Shown here one piece after another: positions 24,842 to 33,253 of a stretch of 64,000 nucleotides of DNA. The notes under the pieces were generated by a model. It searched no databases. It was not told the origin of the DNA and saw nothing but the letters and a program-made list of their open reading frames with translations. This stretch comes from Paraburkholderia ferrariae NBRC 106233. Lineage in GTDB: Bacteria; Pseudomonadota; Gammaproteobacteria; Burkholderiales; Burkholderiaceae. Position 1 is the stretch's first letter; each line of letters opens with the position of its first letter. Made by a program: the position numbers and the translations under genes. The stretch is from positions 1 through 64,000 of the forward strand of contig NZ_BAYB01000019.1 in assembly GCF_000685035.1 (NCBI RefSeq), read 5' to 3'.

Positions 24842-24889
24842 GCAGGCATCATCAGCCCTCACGGGCGGTTGTCGGAGAATGCCATCTCC
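24842..24889 (-). promoter_or_regulatory. Fluoride riboswitch 7 (overlaps 3' end of GTPase gene)
   Basis: Minus strand GGAGATGGCATTCTCC, GACAACCGCCCG hairpin, GCTGATGATGCCTGC. The first 31 bases are also the last codons and stop of the dynamin-like gene, and no promoter is visible upstream. The downstream gene is the 2-TM protein at 24220-24564, 277 bases on. Confidence 0.88.
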
Positions 24890-26640
24890 GGTACTTCGCG
24901 ATTCCGGCTGACACCGCTCGCGCCGATCTCAAGCACGGGGCCACACGTCGCCTGGCTACAGGAATCCGGAACGTGCACGTTGACGAGGCCGGCAATCATC
25001 TTGAGCGTGCGGTCGGCTGCCTCGGTTTCCTCCGCGCTCGACAGTTGCCTGCGTATGGCATCGCGCCTGGTTGCGTACCGCCTCAGGTCGTCTGCGAGAC
25101 GGGACAATATCGACGACTCGCGATCGAGAAGGCGTTCGATAACGTCCTTGTCGGCGAGCGCCGCCACGAGTTCCGGCAAATGCAGCATGCAGATGCCGGA
25201 CAGCGATTCCACATCGCGGGCGTCGTCGTGCTGCAGACTTGCCGCGATTGCCGCGACCGCTTCCTTCAACGTATCGACGCATAAACGGCAAAGCGCACAC
25301 TCGCCCGGCGCGGGCAGCACGTCGCCGCGCACGAGTACGTCGTGCCCGCCCACCGACGCGGCGTTCGCCGCTTTGGCCAGCGTGGCCGACAACGCTTCGA
25401 GCAGAGCCGGGTAGCCCACCGCAACGCCTTGCGGGGCAGCGAGCGCCGCAAGCTGCCGCGTATGGATCACGCAGAGTCCCTTCGCACGCGCGTGATGCTC
25501 CTGCGACGCCCGGCTGACACTGAGTTCGTACTGGTAATGGCATAGAAAGTCGAAACTGACCGACTGGACCCGCTGGCAGATTTCGCAGGGTTCCAGTTCG
25601 TGCAACGATCCGACGTCGACCGTACGCACCAGTCGGCGCTCACGATCCGCAGGCGTGCGCTCATTGTCCGGCCCGAGCGCGCGCTGAAAATCACGGATCT
25701 GCAAAGCCACATCGGCAAAGGTGCTGCCGGTTGAATCCAGATGCGTCACTTCAAGGACGCGCTCGCAAAAACTCGACAGGAATGCCTGCTGTTTCTCTTC
25801 AACCAGAAAGCGGATCAGGGCCTCCTCAAACGCCGCGATCCCGCTTGCGCCCAGTGCGTCGGTATTGCCGGTGAGCTTCGCTGCCAGGCCGTCCCGCGCG
25901 GATACCGAAAATGCCTCCGACGCACGCGGGCCGAGAACGTGCCTCAACTGCGCGTTCACATACTCCAGCCCTTCCCTGCGCTGGATGTCCGTGACCGTAT
26001 CGTGCTTGTTGAGCACCATGAACACGTGCCGGTCGTATCTTGCCGCGAGGCGCAGAACGGCGAACTCTTCCTCCGAAAGCGGACTGTCGTAGCTCGTCAC
26101 CACCAGCATCGCGTCCGCCTCCGGCAGGAAGGATTCCGTCGTGCGGGTATTCTCCGCAATCGCGGAGCCAAGACCGGGCGTATCGATGAAGTGAAACCCC
26201 CGCCTCAGGATCTCCGCAGGAATCTGCACTTGCGCCGTCCGCACATGCCGTACGTTGCCGGGATTCGCCTGCTGCGTGATGAACTCGGGCAATTGATCCA
26301 GCTCGACCTCAGCGGCGGGGCGGCGGCCGTCGTAATGGATGATCACCTTCTCGGTGCTGCCATACACGACTGTCGTGATGACCGATGTCAGTGGCAGTAT
26401 CCCGGTCGGCAGTCGGTCAATGCCGATGATCGCATTCATCAGCGAGCTCTTGCCTCGCCCGAACCGGCCAATCACCGCGAGATTGAAGCGATCTTCCGCA
26501 AGCCGCACAAAAAGCGCCCGGATCTGCTCATTGACCCGGTCTCCCTTATCTTTCGCGGCCTCGGAAAGTACGCGCAAAATGCTGGCGAGTTCGAACTTCG
26601 CGTTCTCGTAGTCGCGCAGATCCATCGGCCCTTCGCTCAT
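24859..26640 (-). CDS. Dynamin-like GTPase with C-terminal Cys/His modules
   Basis: A 593-aa bacterial dynamin-family GTPase. The P-loop is GRFGRGKSS (about residues 59-67), G3 is DTPGLGS (153-159) and G4 is NKHD (211-214), in the dynamin_N layout. The C-terminal half carries two CxxC...CxxH modules (Cys 352/355 with C390-H393, and Cys 448/451 with C484-H487), a metal-finger pattern shared with the neighbouring divergent gene at 27387. No transmembrane helix is clear. The ATG at 26640 follows GAGGGA by six bases. The last seven codons are encoded inside riboswitch 7. Bacterial dynamins remodel or repair membranes; a role under fluoride stress is inference. Confidence 0.85.
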   Translation of the reverse strand: MSEGPMDLRDYENAKFELASILRVLSEAAKDKGDRVNEQIRALFVRLAEDRFNLAVIGRFGRGKSSLMNAIIGIDRLPTGILPLTSVITTVVYGSTEKVIIHYDGRRPAAEVELDQLPEFITQQANPGNVRHVRTAQVQIPAEILRRGFHFIDTPGLGSAIAENTRTTESFLPEADAMLVVTSYDSPLSEEEFAVLRLAARYDRHVFMVLNKHDTVTDIQRREGLEYVNAQLRHVLGPRASEAFSVSARDGLAAKLTGNTDALGASGIAAFEEALIRFLVEEKQQAFLSSFCERVLEVTHLDSTGSTFADVALQIRDFQRALGPDNERTPADRERRLVRTVDVGSLHELEPCEICQRVQSVSFDFLCHYQYELSVSRASQEHHARAKGLCVIHTRQLAALAAPQGVAVGYPALLEALSATLAKAANAASVGGHDVLVRGDVLPAPGECALCRLCVDTLKEAVAAIAASLQHDDARDVESLSGICMLHLPELVAALADKDVIERLLDRESSILSRLADDLRRYATRRDAIRRQLSSAEETEAADRTLKMIAGLVNVHVPDSCSQATCGPVLEIGASGVSRNREVPEMAFSDNRP

Positions 26641-26957
26641 GTCGTTTCCCTCGATACCCGTCATCGCAGTTCACGCATCGCGTGCGGAATCAGTCGCCAC
26701 ACAGGCAACGTCGACAATGTCTGTCCCATACCTCGATGCGCTGTGCGTCAAGTTCCATTCGCGCTGCTTCGCCGGGCGTTCACGCAACCCTCGCAGCAAC
26801 ACGACCACGGGGCCGTACGCCACGATGGCGCCGCGCCACCGGTCTGGACGTCAAGGCTGGTCGTGAGTGGAATATCGCAGATCGGGCCGCATGTGACAGA
26901 CACAATCTGGCCGAAAAGGAACTGGTGGTCGTGCCAGTGCCGCCTTCGTCCAGGCCA
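26641..26957 (-). other. Leader between riboswitch 8 and the GTPase gene
   Basis: A 317-base untranslated leader without a supported gene. A GGCCTGG element next to the aptamer could pair with GGCCAG further on, as in other copies. Confidence 0.4.
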
Positions 26958-27010
26958 GCAGGCATCATCAGCCCGTCGGGAAACGGGCGGTCAGGGAGAA
27001 TGCCATCTCC
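26958..27010 (-). promoter_or_regulatory. Fluoride riboswitch 8
   Basis: Minus strand GGAGATGGCATTCTCC, CTGACCGCCCG, a long GTTTCCCGACGG hairpin and GCTGATGATGCCTGC. It faces the dynamin-like gene and is divergent from riboswitch 9, 133 bases away. Confidence 0.92.
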
Positions 27011-27025
27011 ACCAGTGTTAAGCCG

Positions 27026-27054
27026 ATTCTATCGCCGCGCTCGCGGCTCCGCAA
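27026..27054 (-). promoter_or_regulatory. Promoter for riboswitch 8 transcript
   Basis: Minus-strand TTGCGG, 17-base spacer, TAGAAT, ending 15 bases before the aptamer. Confidence 0.7.
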
Positions 27055-27105
27055 CGGGTCCCGAACACGAGATCCGGGTCACGCGCCGGTGCTGGGCCAG
27101 CCGCA

Positions 27106-27135
27106 TTGTGGCTCGCAGCAGCAGTGCGCTAAACT
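27106..27135 (+). promoter_or_regulatory. Promoter for riboswitch 9 transcript
   Basis: TTGTGG, 18-base spacer, TAAACT, ending 7 bases before the aptamer; divergent from the promoter at 27026-27054. Confidence 0.6.
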
Positions 27136-27142
27136 TGTAAAA

Positions 27143-27197
27143 GGAGATGGCATCCTCCGACGAACCGCCCGTTTCCCGACGGGCTGATGATGCCTAC
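27143..27197 (+). promoter_or_regulatory. Fluoride riboswitch 9
   Basis: GGAGATGGCATCCTCC, GACGAACCGCCCG hairpin GTTTCCCGACGG, GCTGATGATGCCTAC. Its variable hairpin is nearly the same as in divergent copy 8, pointing to recent duplication. CCCTGGA after the aptamer can pair with TCCAGG 34 bases on. Confidence 0.92.
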
Positions 27198-27386
27198 GGA
27201 CCCTGGATGGGACGTAGGCCGATTTTTTTGCCGCTTCCAGGTCGCGTAACCCGCTCCGACGTGACCGCCATGCCCGCGACGCAAGACCTTCATGTTCCTG
27301 TTGCCCCGTCCCGCACCGCCGATGCCGGCACCCTGCCGGTTGACGTAGCGCCGTTGTCCGCCGCAACCATGCAGGAAGGCGGCCCG

Positions 27387-28538
27387 ATGTACCCGGCGTG
27401 CGGTTGTGTTGTATGCGACCAGCTCGCCGGGACGGAAGAGCGCTATTTCGGCAAGCTGCTGCGTGACGGCCGCTCACGTCAAGCGCTTGCCCAGACTATT
27501 GCCACGAGCATGGGCTTCTGCGCCCGGCACACCGAGCTCGCGACGTCCTCCGGCGCAGCGAAAGCACGCGCGATGCGCACAGCCGTGGACGATGCCGGCC
27601 GTCATCTTGCCTCGCTGCTCGATCGCTCGGACCTGCAGGACGAACTGATCCAGGACATTCTTTTCGGCGCCCGCAGTCGCTGTCCCGCATGTGCCTACTT
27701 CCATCGCGCAGAGGGTCGGGCACTGGCGCGTGTTTTGCGCGCGGCAGAGCACGCGAAGCGCGCAGCGCTCCCTGATCTTTGCTTTGTCCACATCCAGATG
27801 CTCGTGCAGCGGACCGAGCCGCCCTTGCGGGGGCGGCTGATCCGGCAACTGCGCCTGAAGGCAAAGGCGGCACTCGTCGCGCTCGCGGCAGAGCCGGTTG
27901 AAAGCGACAGTACCTCTGCCGTTCGAACGGTGCTTTACCCACTCGGTGACAAAGCCATTCCCGCCACCATCACGCAGTGCCCCGTTTGCGAATCGATCGC
28001 AACGGCAGCACAACAATGGCTCGAAGCCGCAGCCGAAAACGTTCGCCTGGAACAGCCCGGCTGGATCACCCTGCCAACGTGCAGCGAGCACCTGCTGCAA
28101 TGCCTCGCGCACCCCAGTCCCGATCTGCGCCGCGCGGCACTCGATCGCTATCTGGAGGTCGCGCTGCCAGGGCGGTCAACGCAACCGCGCACCTCCGTCG
28201 ACGTCGAGCCCCCGAAGCGCCGCAGACGCAGCCGGACGCGATGGTTCGATTCGGCTGCTGCGACCGGCGCGATGACTGTCTCGACGGCGCTGCGGGAACC
28301 GTGCCCCGGTTGCGACGCACAGGAGATAGCCGGCCGACGGGCCATAGCCGCACTTGTTCGCAAGGCAGCCCGCGCCGCGAACGACGAGGCCGTCACGATC
28401 CTGACTGCCGGCGTATGCCTCAAGCACTTTGCGGAGGCACTCATCTACGCGTCGAATCCGAAGGTCGAGCAGCGGCTAAGCCACGCGCTGTGCGAGACGC
28501 TTCGCGTCGCGCCCCGCGACGAAGCTGTGGGCGGTTGA
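27387..28538 (+). CDS. Cys/His-rich protein with four CxxC...CxxH modules
   Basis: A 383-aa protein without membrane segments. Four modules repeat along it: CVVC with FCARH, CPAC with LCFVH, CPVC with TCSEH, and CPGC with VCLKH, each spaced by a helical stretch of roughly 30-60 residues. The pattern resembles DUF6062-like proteins and probably binds zinc or iron four times over. Two such modules form the C-terminus of the divergent dynamin-like GTPase, so the two gene products likely act together. AGGAAGG seven bases before the ATG at 27387 supports this start; an upstream in-frame ATG at 27270 lacks a ribosome site. It is under riboswitch 9. Confidence 0.75.
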   Translation: MYPACGCVVCDQLAGTEERYFGKLLRDGRSRQALAQTIATSMGFCARHTELATSSGAAKARAMRTAVDDAGRHLASLLDRSDLQDELIQDILFGARSRCPACAYFHRAEGRALARVLRAAEHAKRAALPDLCFVHIQMLVQRTEPPLRGRLIRQLRLKAKAALVALAAEPVESDSTSAVRTVLYPLGDKAIPATITQCPVCESIATAAQQWLEAAAENVRLEQPGWITLPTCSEHLLQCLAHPSPDLRRAALDRYLEVALPGRSTQPRTSVDVEPPKRRRRSRTRWFDSAAATGAMTVSTALREPCPGCDAQEIAGRRAIAALVRKAARAANDEAVTILTAGVCLKHFAEALIYASNPKVEQRLSHALCETLRVAPRDEAVGG

Positions 28539-28603
28539 CAACCTTCGTCGGGATCGCACTACGCGGCCCGGGGACATCGGATCGACATGCGTCCTCAAAT
28601 CAG

Positions 28604-29722
28604 CTACGACGCGGCGCGTCGGCGCCAGCCGACCCACACGAACGCGGGAAGCCCCAGGAGCTGTGCCAGCACGCAGAACAGTACGGTTGCGTCGACCGAA
28701 TGGTCGTAGATCCAGCCGATCAGCGAACTTCCGAGGAACCAGCAGACGCCGTAGATAGCGGTGAAGGTGCCGAATGCCGACGCGCGCTTCGCGCGACCCA
28801 CCATCGGTGCGACCGCCGCAGGAATAATGGATTCATGTACGCCCATACCCATTCCCCACAGCGCAGCACCGAGCACCGACATCTCGATACTGCCGCCGAG
28901 AAACACCAGCGGAGCAAACGCGATACAGATCACCGTCAGTCCGATCAGCACCGGAAAGCCGTACCGGTCAAACAGTCGTCCGAACATCAGCGACGCCCCG
29001 CCGCTGGCAGCCATGGCGACGGCATAGAAGAGCGGCACCTGGTCGGACGTTACGACATGATGAACCGTCCAGTGGTAGGCGATGAGCGGGTAGTCCGCAA
29101 ACCCGGCCGCCACCAGCCCGGCTCCTGCGAGATAGACCCAGTACGCTACCGGGTAGCGCCCTGCGCCGGCCGCCTCCGGCTGATCTTCCTCCAGGTCCTG
29201 CGGCCGCGGAAACGTCACGCGCGCGAGGACGACAAAAGACAGATTGATCGCGGCTGGAATGGCGAGGATCGCAAAAGCAAAGCGGTAGTCGCCGCGCACC
29301 GACATGATCCCCGCGATGACCAACGGCCCGACCATCGCGCCGAACTGGTCGAACGCTTCGTGAATGCCGAACGCCCAGCCATAGCCCCCGATGCGTTTTG
29401 CCGCGCTCTGCCAATTGTGCGTCAGTGCCAGCAGGGGAACGGCGCACATCTGCACCCCATACCCAACTATCGCAATTGGCCAGAAATGACGCGTGGCGTC
29501 TGCCAGCCGACCCGAAACCACACGCAGGCCGTATCCCGCCAGTTCGCCGAAGCCCGTGACTATGCCGATGACCGTGGCGGTCGCACCCATCGTTGCAAAC
29601 CACGGCCCCAGCACGCTGCGGGCGCTCTCGTAGGTAAAGTCCGCGCAAAAGCTTAGTATGCCTACAAGAATTACGAAATGCATTGCGCGACGCGCAGCCG
29701 GCGTGCCGGTTCCCGTCCCCAT
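28604..29722 (-). CDS. MFS transporter
   Basis: A 372-aa major facilitator superfamily protein, rather short for the family, with about 11-12 hydrophobic helices. GRLADATRHFWP after helix 2 and GRLFDRYGFPV after helix 8 correspond to the repeated MFS loop 2-3/8-9 motif. A substrate cannot be assigned. GGAGAG precedes the ATG at 29722. It lies downstream of the 2-TM gene and the Hyf-like operon, all read leftward, so it may be the last gene of the transcript from riboswitch 10. It is convergent with the Cys/His-rich gene. Confidence 0.85.
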   Translation of the reverse strand: MGTGTGTPAARRAMHFVILVGILSFCADFTYESARSVLGPWFATMGATATVIGIVTGFGELAGYGLRVVSGRLADATRHFWPIAIVGYGVQMCAVPLLALTHNWQSAAKRIGGYGWAFGIHEAFDQFGAMVGPLVIAGIMSVRGDYRFAFAILAIPAAINLSFVVLARVTFPRPQDLEEDQPEAAGAGRYPVAYWVYLAGAGLVAAGFADYPLIAYHWTVHHVVTSDQVPLFYAVAMAASGGASLMFGRLFDRYGFPVLIGLTVICIAFAPLVFLGGSIEMSVLGAALWGMGMGVHESIIPAAVAPMVGRAKRASAFGTFTAIYGVCWFLGSSLIGWIYDHSVDATVLFCVLAQLLGLPAFVWVGWRRRAAS

Positions 29723-29760
29723 GACCGCTCTCCGCTCCAGATCGTTGTGCGCAGGCTGCG

Positions 29761-30177
29761 CTAGTCTTCCCGCCAGCGCAGTTCCGGATGCATCTGGATA
29801 TGCAGCAGGACGAGCCGCCGGCTCGGGCAGTCGCCGGCGATCGAGATGACGCGAGGCGGAACGCCTTCGAAGCCGAGAAACCGTTGCGAGGCCGCCCGTT
29901 CATAGGCGCTTTCTGCGTCACCCGATATCCACTCCATCGCGAACGGAATCATCGCCGCACCGAAAACGAGCAACCACCATCGCGGCAGACCCGGATAGAC
30001 GCTCGCCAGCATGAAAGACAGCGCCCACGCCATGATCTCGTTGGCGACCAGCGCATAACCTGCGAGCATCAATCTGCCCTTCAGGCGCTCCCGCGCCGGG
30101 TCCCAGGTCACGGCGTCCGTGCGGCGCAGGCGAGCCAGTGCATGAGCGCCAGCAGTCTTGCGGATTTTTCGTTGCAT
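29761..30177 (-). CDS. Small two-helix membrane protein, paralogue B
   Basis: A 138-aa protein with a basic N-terminus (residues 1-35), two transmembrane helices (about 37-58 and 66-86) and a cytosolic tail. The tail DAESAYERAASQRFL...RVISIAGDCPSRRLVLLHIQMHPEL is paralogous to the 114-aa protein at 24220-24564. The ATG at 30177 is chosen; a longer in-frame start near 30240 would add a poorly conserved extension. It lies 252 bases after the HyfB-like gene and 38 bases before the MFS gene. Confidence 0.72.
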   Translation of the reverse strand: MQRKIRKTAGAHALARLRRTDAVTWDPARERLKGRLMLAGYALVANEIMAWALSFMLASVYPGLPRWWLLVFGAAMIPFAMEWISGDAESAYERAASQRFLGFEGVPPRVISIAGDCPSRRLVLLHIQMHPELRWRED

Positions 30178-30429
30178 TTCAGACGTTCCATGTTTTCTTG
30201 TCCAAACCGGCTGCCGCATGAACGGACTCATGCGCGCGCAAGACTGCCTCCGGAAGCGCCCGGATGTCACCGGGCGTACCCGAGACCGTCGCCGAGCCCC
30301 GGACATGCCGTTCCGGTACGCCGGCACTGCGCGAACCCAGCCTCGCCACGGGCGCGGATGCCCGCGAACGACGGGCTCGCGCGTGTACTGATCGCGACGT
30401 TTTCGGCGGTACCCCATACAAACCGCCGC

Positions 30430-32424
30430 TTATGTGAACGTGAGGCAGAGAATGGCTACGAGAAGCCCGCCAATCATGGCGAGGTAAAAATTCAGGTTGC
30501 CCGATTGCAGCGCGCGCAGCTTTTCCGCCCACAGATTGACGATCCGCACGGCGGGGTCAAACAGATGCCGCTGAAACAGGTCCGTCACCCCCGCCGAGAA
30601 CACCAGACGCTTGATGAAATATTCCCGTTGTTCGTGCTCGCGCGTCGTATTGATCGTCGGCTGATACACGAAGCTGTAGAACGTTCGCATCGCGTTGGAA
30701 AACGTGAGCGGCGTGGTCGTCGCGTCCCGTGCATTTGTCGTCAATCCCCCGAACCACACAGGTACGCGGCGGATCGCGTGCCGCTTCGTCAGCCATAGCA
30801 GCGCAATGGGCAGAAGGGCCAGCAACGGCATCACGATAATCAGCTTCGACGGCGAAATGAACGCGAACTTGTCAGTGAGCGGAACGAGCAGCCAGCCGGA
30901 CACCATCGCATGCGGGCTGTTCGCGCTGAACAGCGTCTGGGCGCCATCGGCGAGCGCATTGAGCCAGAGCGGCGCACCCGCGGCGACCGCGAGCACGCAC
31001 AACCCGAGAAGGCCTACCGCAACGGCATTCCCGCGCGGCACGGGCGGCGTGACGTCGACATCGGCAACGCCCAGCAGACCGAGGCCGAACAGCTTCACGA
31101 AGGTCGCGAGCGCGACGGCCGCTGCCAGCGCCAGGCCAGCGCCCGCCAGCACGAGAACGAGCCGGCCGATGAACGATGAAAGATGAAAGCCCTGAAACAC
31201 CGACTGGAACACATACCATTCGCTGACGAAGCCGGCCTGCGGCGGCACCGACGCAAGGCTCATTACGGCAAACACGGCGCCGAGCCCCAGCAGGAAGCCG
31301 CTACGTTTGAGCCAGCCACGCGGGACGATGTCGTACGCGCCGCATGCGCGGAAGACACCGTCCGCGGTAAGGAACAGCGCGCCCTTCGCCAGCGCGTGTC
31401 CGGCCAGATGCAGCAGCGCCACTGTCCATGCGAGGCCCGCGAGATCGCCAAGCTGGTCCGCACGGAAAAGCTGCGTCGCGCCGAGCATCACGACCGCAAT
31501 CGACGCGTTCTCCGCCGAGGAATAGCTGAGGAGTGCCCGCCAGTCGTCCTGCTGAAAGGCGAACAGCACGGCAAGGATTGCGCTGACCACGCCAATCGCG
31601 ATCGCGATGACGCCGAGGCCGAACGCCGTCTGCGGGTGCTGCGACACGTCCAGCCAGCTGTTCCATCCTCGGCTCAGCGCGAAATACGCGGCGTTGAGCA
31701 CGACGCCGGAGAATATCGCCCCGGTTGCACCACTCCCACTCGAATACGCGCGCGGAAACCACTCGTAAAACGGCACCAGGCCGAGCTTCGCCCCGAAACC
31801 GGTCAGCAGCGCAAGGCCCGCACACCATGACACGAGATCGCCCGACGTCGCCGCATGTCCGGCGAAATCGACGAAGGCGATTCCTCCAGCCGAATGGGCA
31901 AGCAGAATGACCGCAAAGACGAGCGCGACCGCGCCGACCTCGAGGAGCGCAAGCATCAGCAGGATGGGCCTGCCCTCGTCCGTCTCCGGGCGTTCGCCGG
32001 TCAACATCAACGCACCGCCAAGGCTCATGGTTTCCCAGGCCACCAGCAGTGAGATGCCATCCTGCAAACCCACCAGGCCCAGAGCGCCGAGCAGACTGAA
32101 CGCCGCCCCGGCGAGCCAGCGCCCTGAGCGCCCGGCGAGCGGCGAACCCAGCCAGCAGGCGAACATGGCCGGCGTGAGGCCAAAACCAAACAGCCACAGG
32201 CCGGACGGCTCAACGGCGAACGATACGGGCTGCGTGACGAGGTTCACATGCAACGACACCTGTGCTGTCCCGACGGGCAACGCAACCAGGCACGCGATGA
32301 TGCCGAGGGCGCAACCCACGCCGAGTCCCGCGCGTACCACGCTGTGCGCGGCACGCCACGGCGAGAACACCACCGCGAGCGCCCACAGGGCGGCGGCAAG
32401 TGCGAGCAGAAGATTAGCGCTCAA
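30430..32424 (-). CDS. Hyf/Ehr complex proton-translocating subunit (HyfB/NuoL-like)
   Basis: A 664-aa membrane subunit of the antiporter-like NuoL/M/N family, close in length to E. coli HyfB (672). About 15-16 helices are expected; the conserved core motif GFGAKLGLVPFYEWFPRAY...GATGAIFSGVVLN and the LLSYSSAENASI segment carry the proton-channel lysine and glutamate. The start is TTG at 32424, preceded by GGAGG with a five-base spacer, and overlaps the HyfHI fusion gene by 11 bases. It should be the last structural gene of the complex. Confidence 0.9.
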   Translation of the reverse strand: MSANLLLALAAALWALAVVFSPWRAAHSVVRAGLGVGCALGIIACLVALPVGTAQVSLHVNLVTQPVSFAVEPSGLWLFGFGLTPAMFACWLGSPLAGRSGRWLAGAAFSLLGALGLVGLQDGISLLVAWETMSLGGALMLTGERPETDEGRPILLMLALLEVGAVALVFAVILLAHSAGGIAFVDFAGHAATSGDLVSWCAGLALLTGFGAKLGLVPFYEWFPRAYSSGSGATGAIFSGVVLNAAYFALSRGWNSWLDVSQHPQTAFGLGVIAIAIGVVSAILAVLFAFQQDDWRALLSYSSAENASIAVVMLGATQLFRADQLGDLAGLAWTVALLHLAGHALAKGALFLTADGVFRACGAYDIVPRGWLKRSGFLLGLGAVFAVMSLASVPPQAGFVSEWYVFQSVFQGFHLSSFIGRLVLVLAGAGLALAAAVALATFVKLFGLGLLGVADVDVTPPVPRGNAVAVGLLGLCVLAVAAGAPLWLNALADGAQTLFSANSPHAMVSGWLLVPLTDKFAFISPSKLIIVMPLLALLPIALLWLTKRHAIRRVPVWFGGLTTNARDATTTPLTFSNAMRTFYSFVYQPTINTTREHEQREYFIKRLVFSAGVTDLFQRHLFDPAVRIVNLWAEKLRALQSGNLNFYLAMIGGLLVAILCLTFT

Positions 32425-33223
32425 TCTGGCCTCCGTGCATCCGTTGGCGGCTGCGGCCGGCGATCATCAGCAACGCGTGGATGAGCGCCGCCGGGTTGGG
32501 CGGACAACCGGGCAGATAGATATCGACGGGCAATACCCCGTCGAGTCCGGTACCGCAGGCATAGTTGCCGCCTGACACGCCGCCGGAGACCGCACACGTG
32601 CCGGTAGCGATCACCCAGCGCGGCACCGGCATTGCCTCCCACGTTTCCAGCAACGGGCCGTGCATGGCCTTCGTGACGGGCCCGGTCACGAGCAGGACGT
32701 CGGCAAAGCGCGGTGACGGCGTGAAGAAGATCCCGAGGCGATGCAGGTTGTAGTACGGGTTATTCAACGCCTGCAGTTCGGATTCGCAACCATTGCACGA
32801 GCCGGCGTCCACGTGCCGGACATGCAGGCTGCGCGCGAACGGCCGTCGCGTGCGCTCCGTCACTTCGCGAACGATGCGTTCGCTCATCGGCACGTCCCAC
32901 TTCAGGTCAGCGCGCTCATGCACCCCGAGCGCCCAGTCGCCGGACGCAGCGAAGGCCCCGGTCGGACATACCTCGGTGCAGCGCTGGCAGACGATGCAGC
33001 GTCCCCAGTCGACTTCCGGCCTCACAGCCGCATCCATGGACGGCACCAGCGAGATCGCGTGGGTCACGCAGGCGCTCGCGCAGGCATCGCACTTCGGCTC
33101 ACACTTGTCGGGGTCGTAGCGCGGCATTCCAAGCACGCCTTGCTGGCCATCCTCGTTGCCTTTCAACGGCCAGTCCGTACTCGCACTGCCTTCTTTCAGT
33201 CCGAACCAGGTCCAGAGCGACAT
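32414..33223 (-). CDS. Ferredoxin-NuoB fusion subunit (HyfH-HyfI-like)
   Basis: A 269-aa fusion. Residues about 38-95 form a two-cluster ferredoxin domain: CEPKCDACASACVT and CIVCQRCTEVCPTGA bind two [4Fe-4S] clusters, as in HyfH/NuoI. Residues about 125-260 are a NuoB/HyfI-type small subunit with CNGCESELQA, TGTCAVSGG and LPGCPPNP, the complete four-cysteine set for the N2-type cluster. In E. coli these are separate proteins. So the electron-transfer arm is intact even though the large subunit lacks a Ni site. It lies 30 bases after the HyfG-like gene. Confidence 0.9.
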   Translation of the reverse strand: MSLWTWFGLKEGSASTDWPLKGNEDGQQGVLGMPRYDPDKCEPKCDACASACVTHAISLVPSMDAAVRPEVDWGRCIVCQRCTEVCPTGAFAASGDWALGVHERADLKWDVPMSERIVREVTERTRRPFARSLHVRHVDAGSCNGCESELQALNNPYYNLHRLGIFFTPSPRFADVLLVTGPVTKAMHGPLLETWEAMPVPRWVIATGTCAVSGGVSGGNYACGTGLDGVLPVDIYLPGCPPNPAALIHALLMIAGRSRQRMHGGQIER

Positions 33224-33253
33224 GGGCTGTATTCCTCGCTACGTGTGGGGGCG

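Noticed and set aside
27147..27386. Start of the Cys/His-rich protein at 27147 or 27270
   Set aside because: 27147 lies inside the riboswitch aptamer and 27270 lacks a ribosome site; 27387 has AGGAAGG at good spacing and begins just before the first CxxC.
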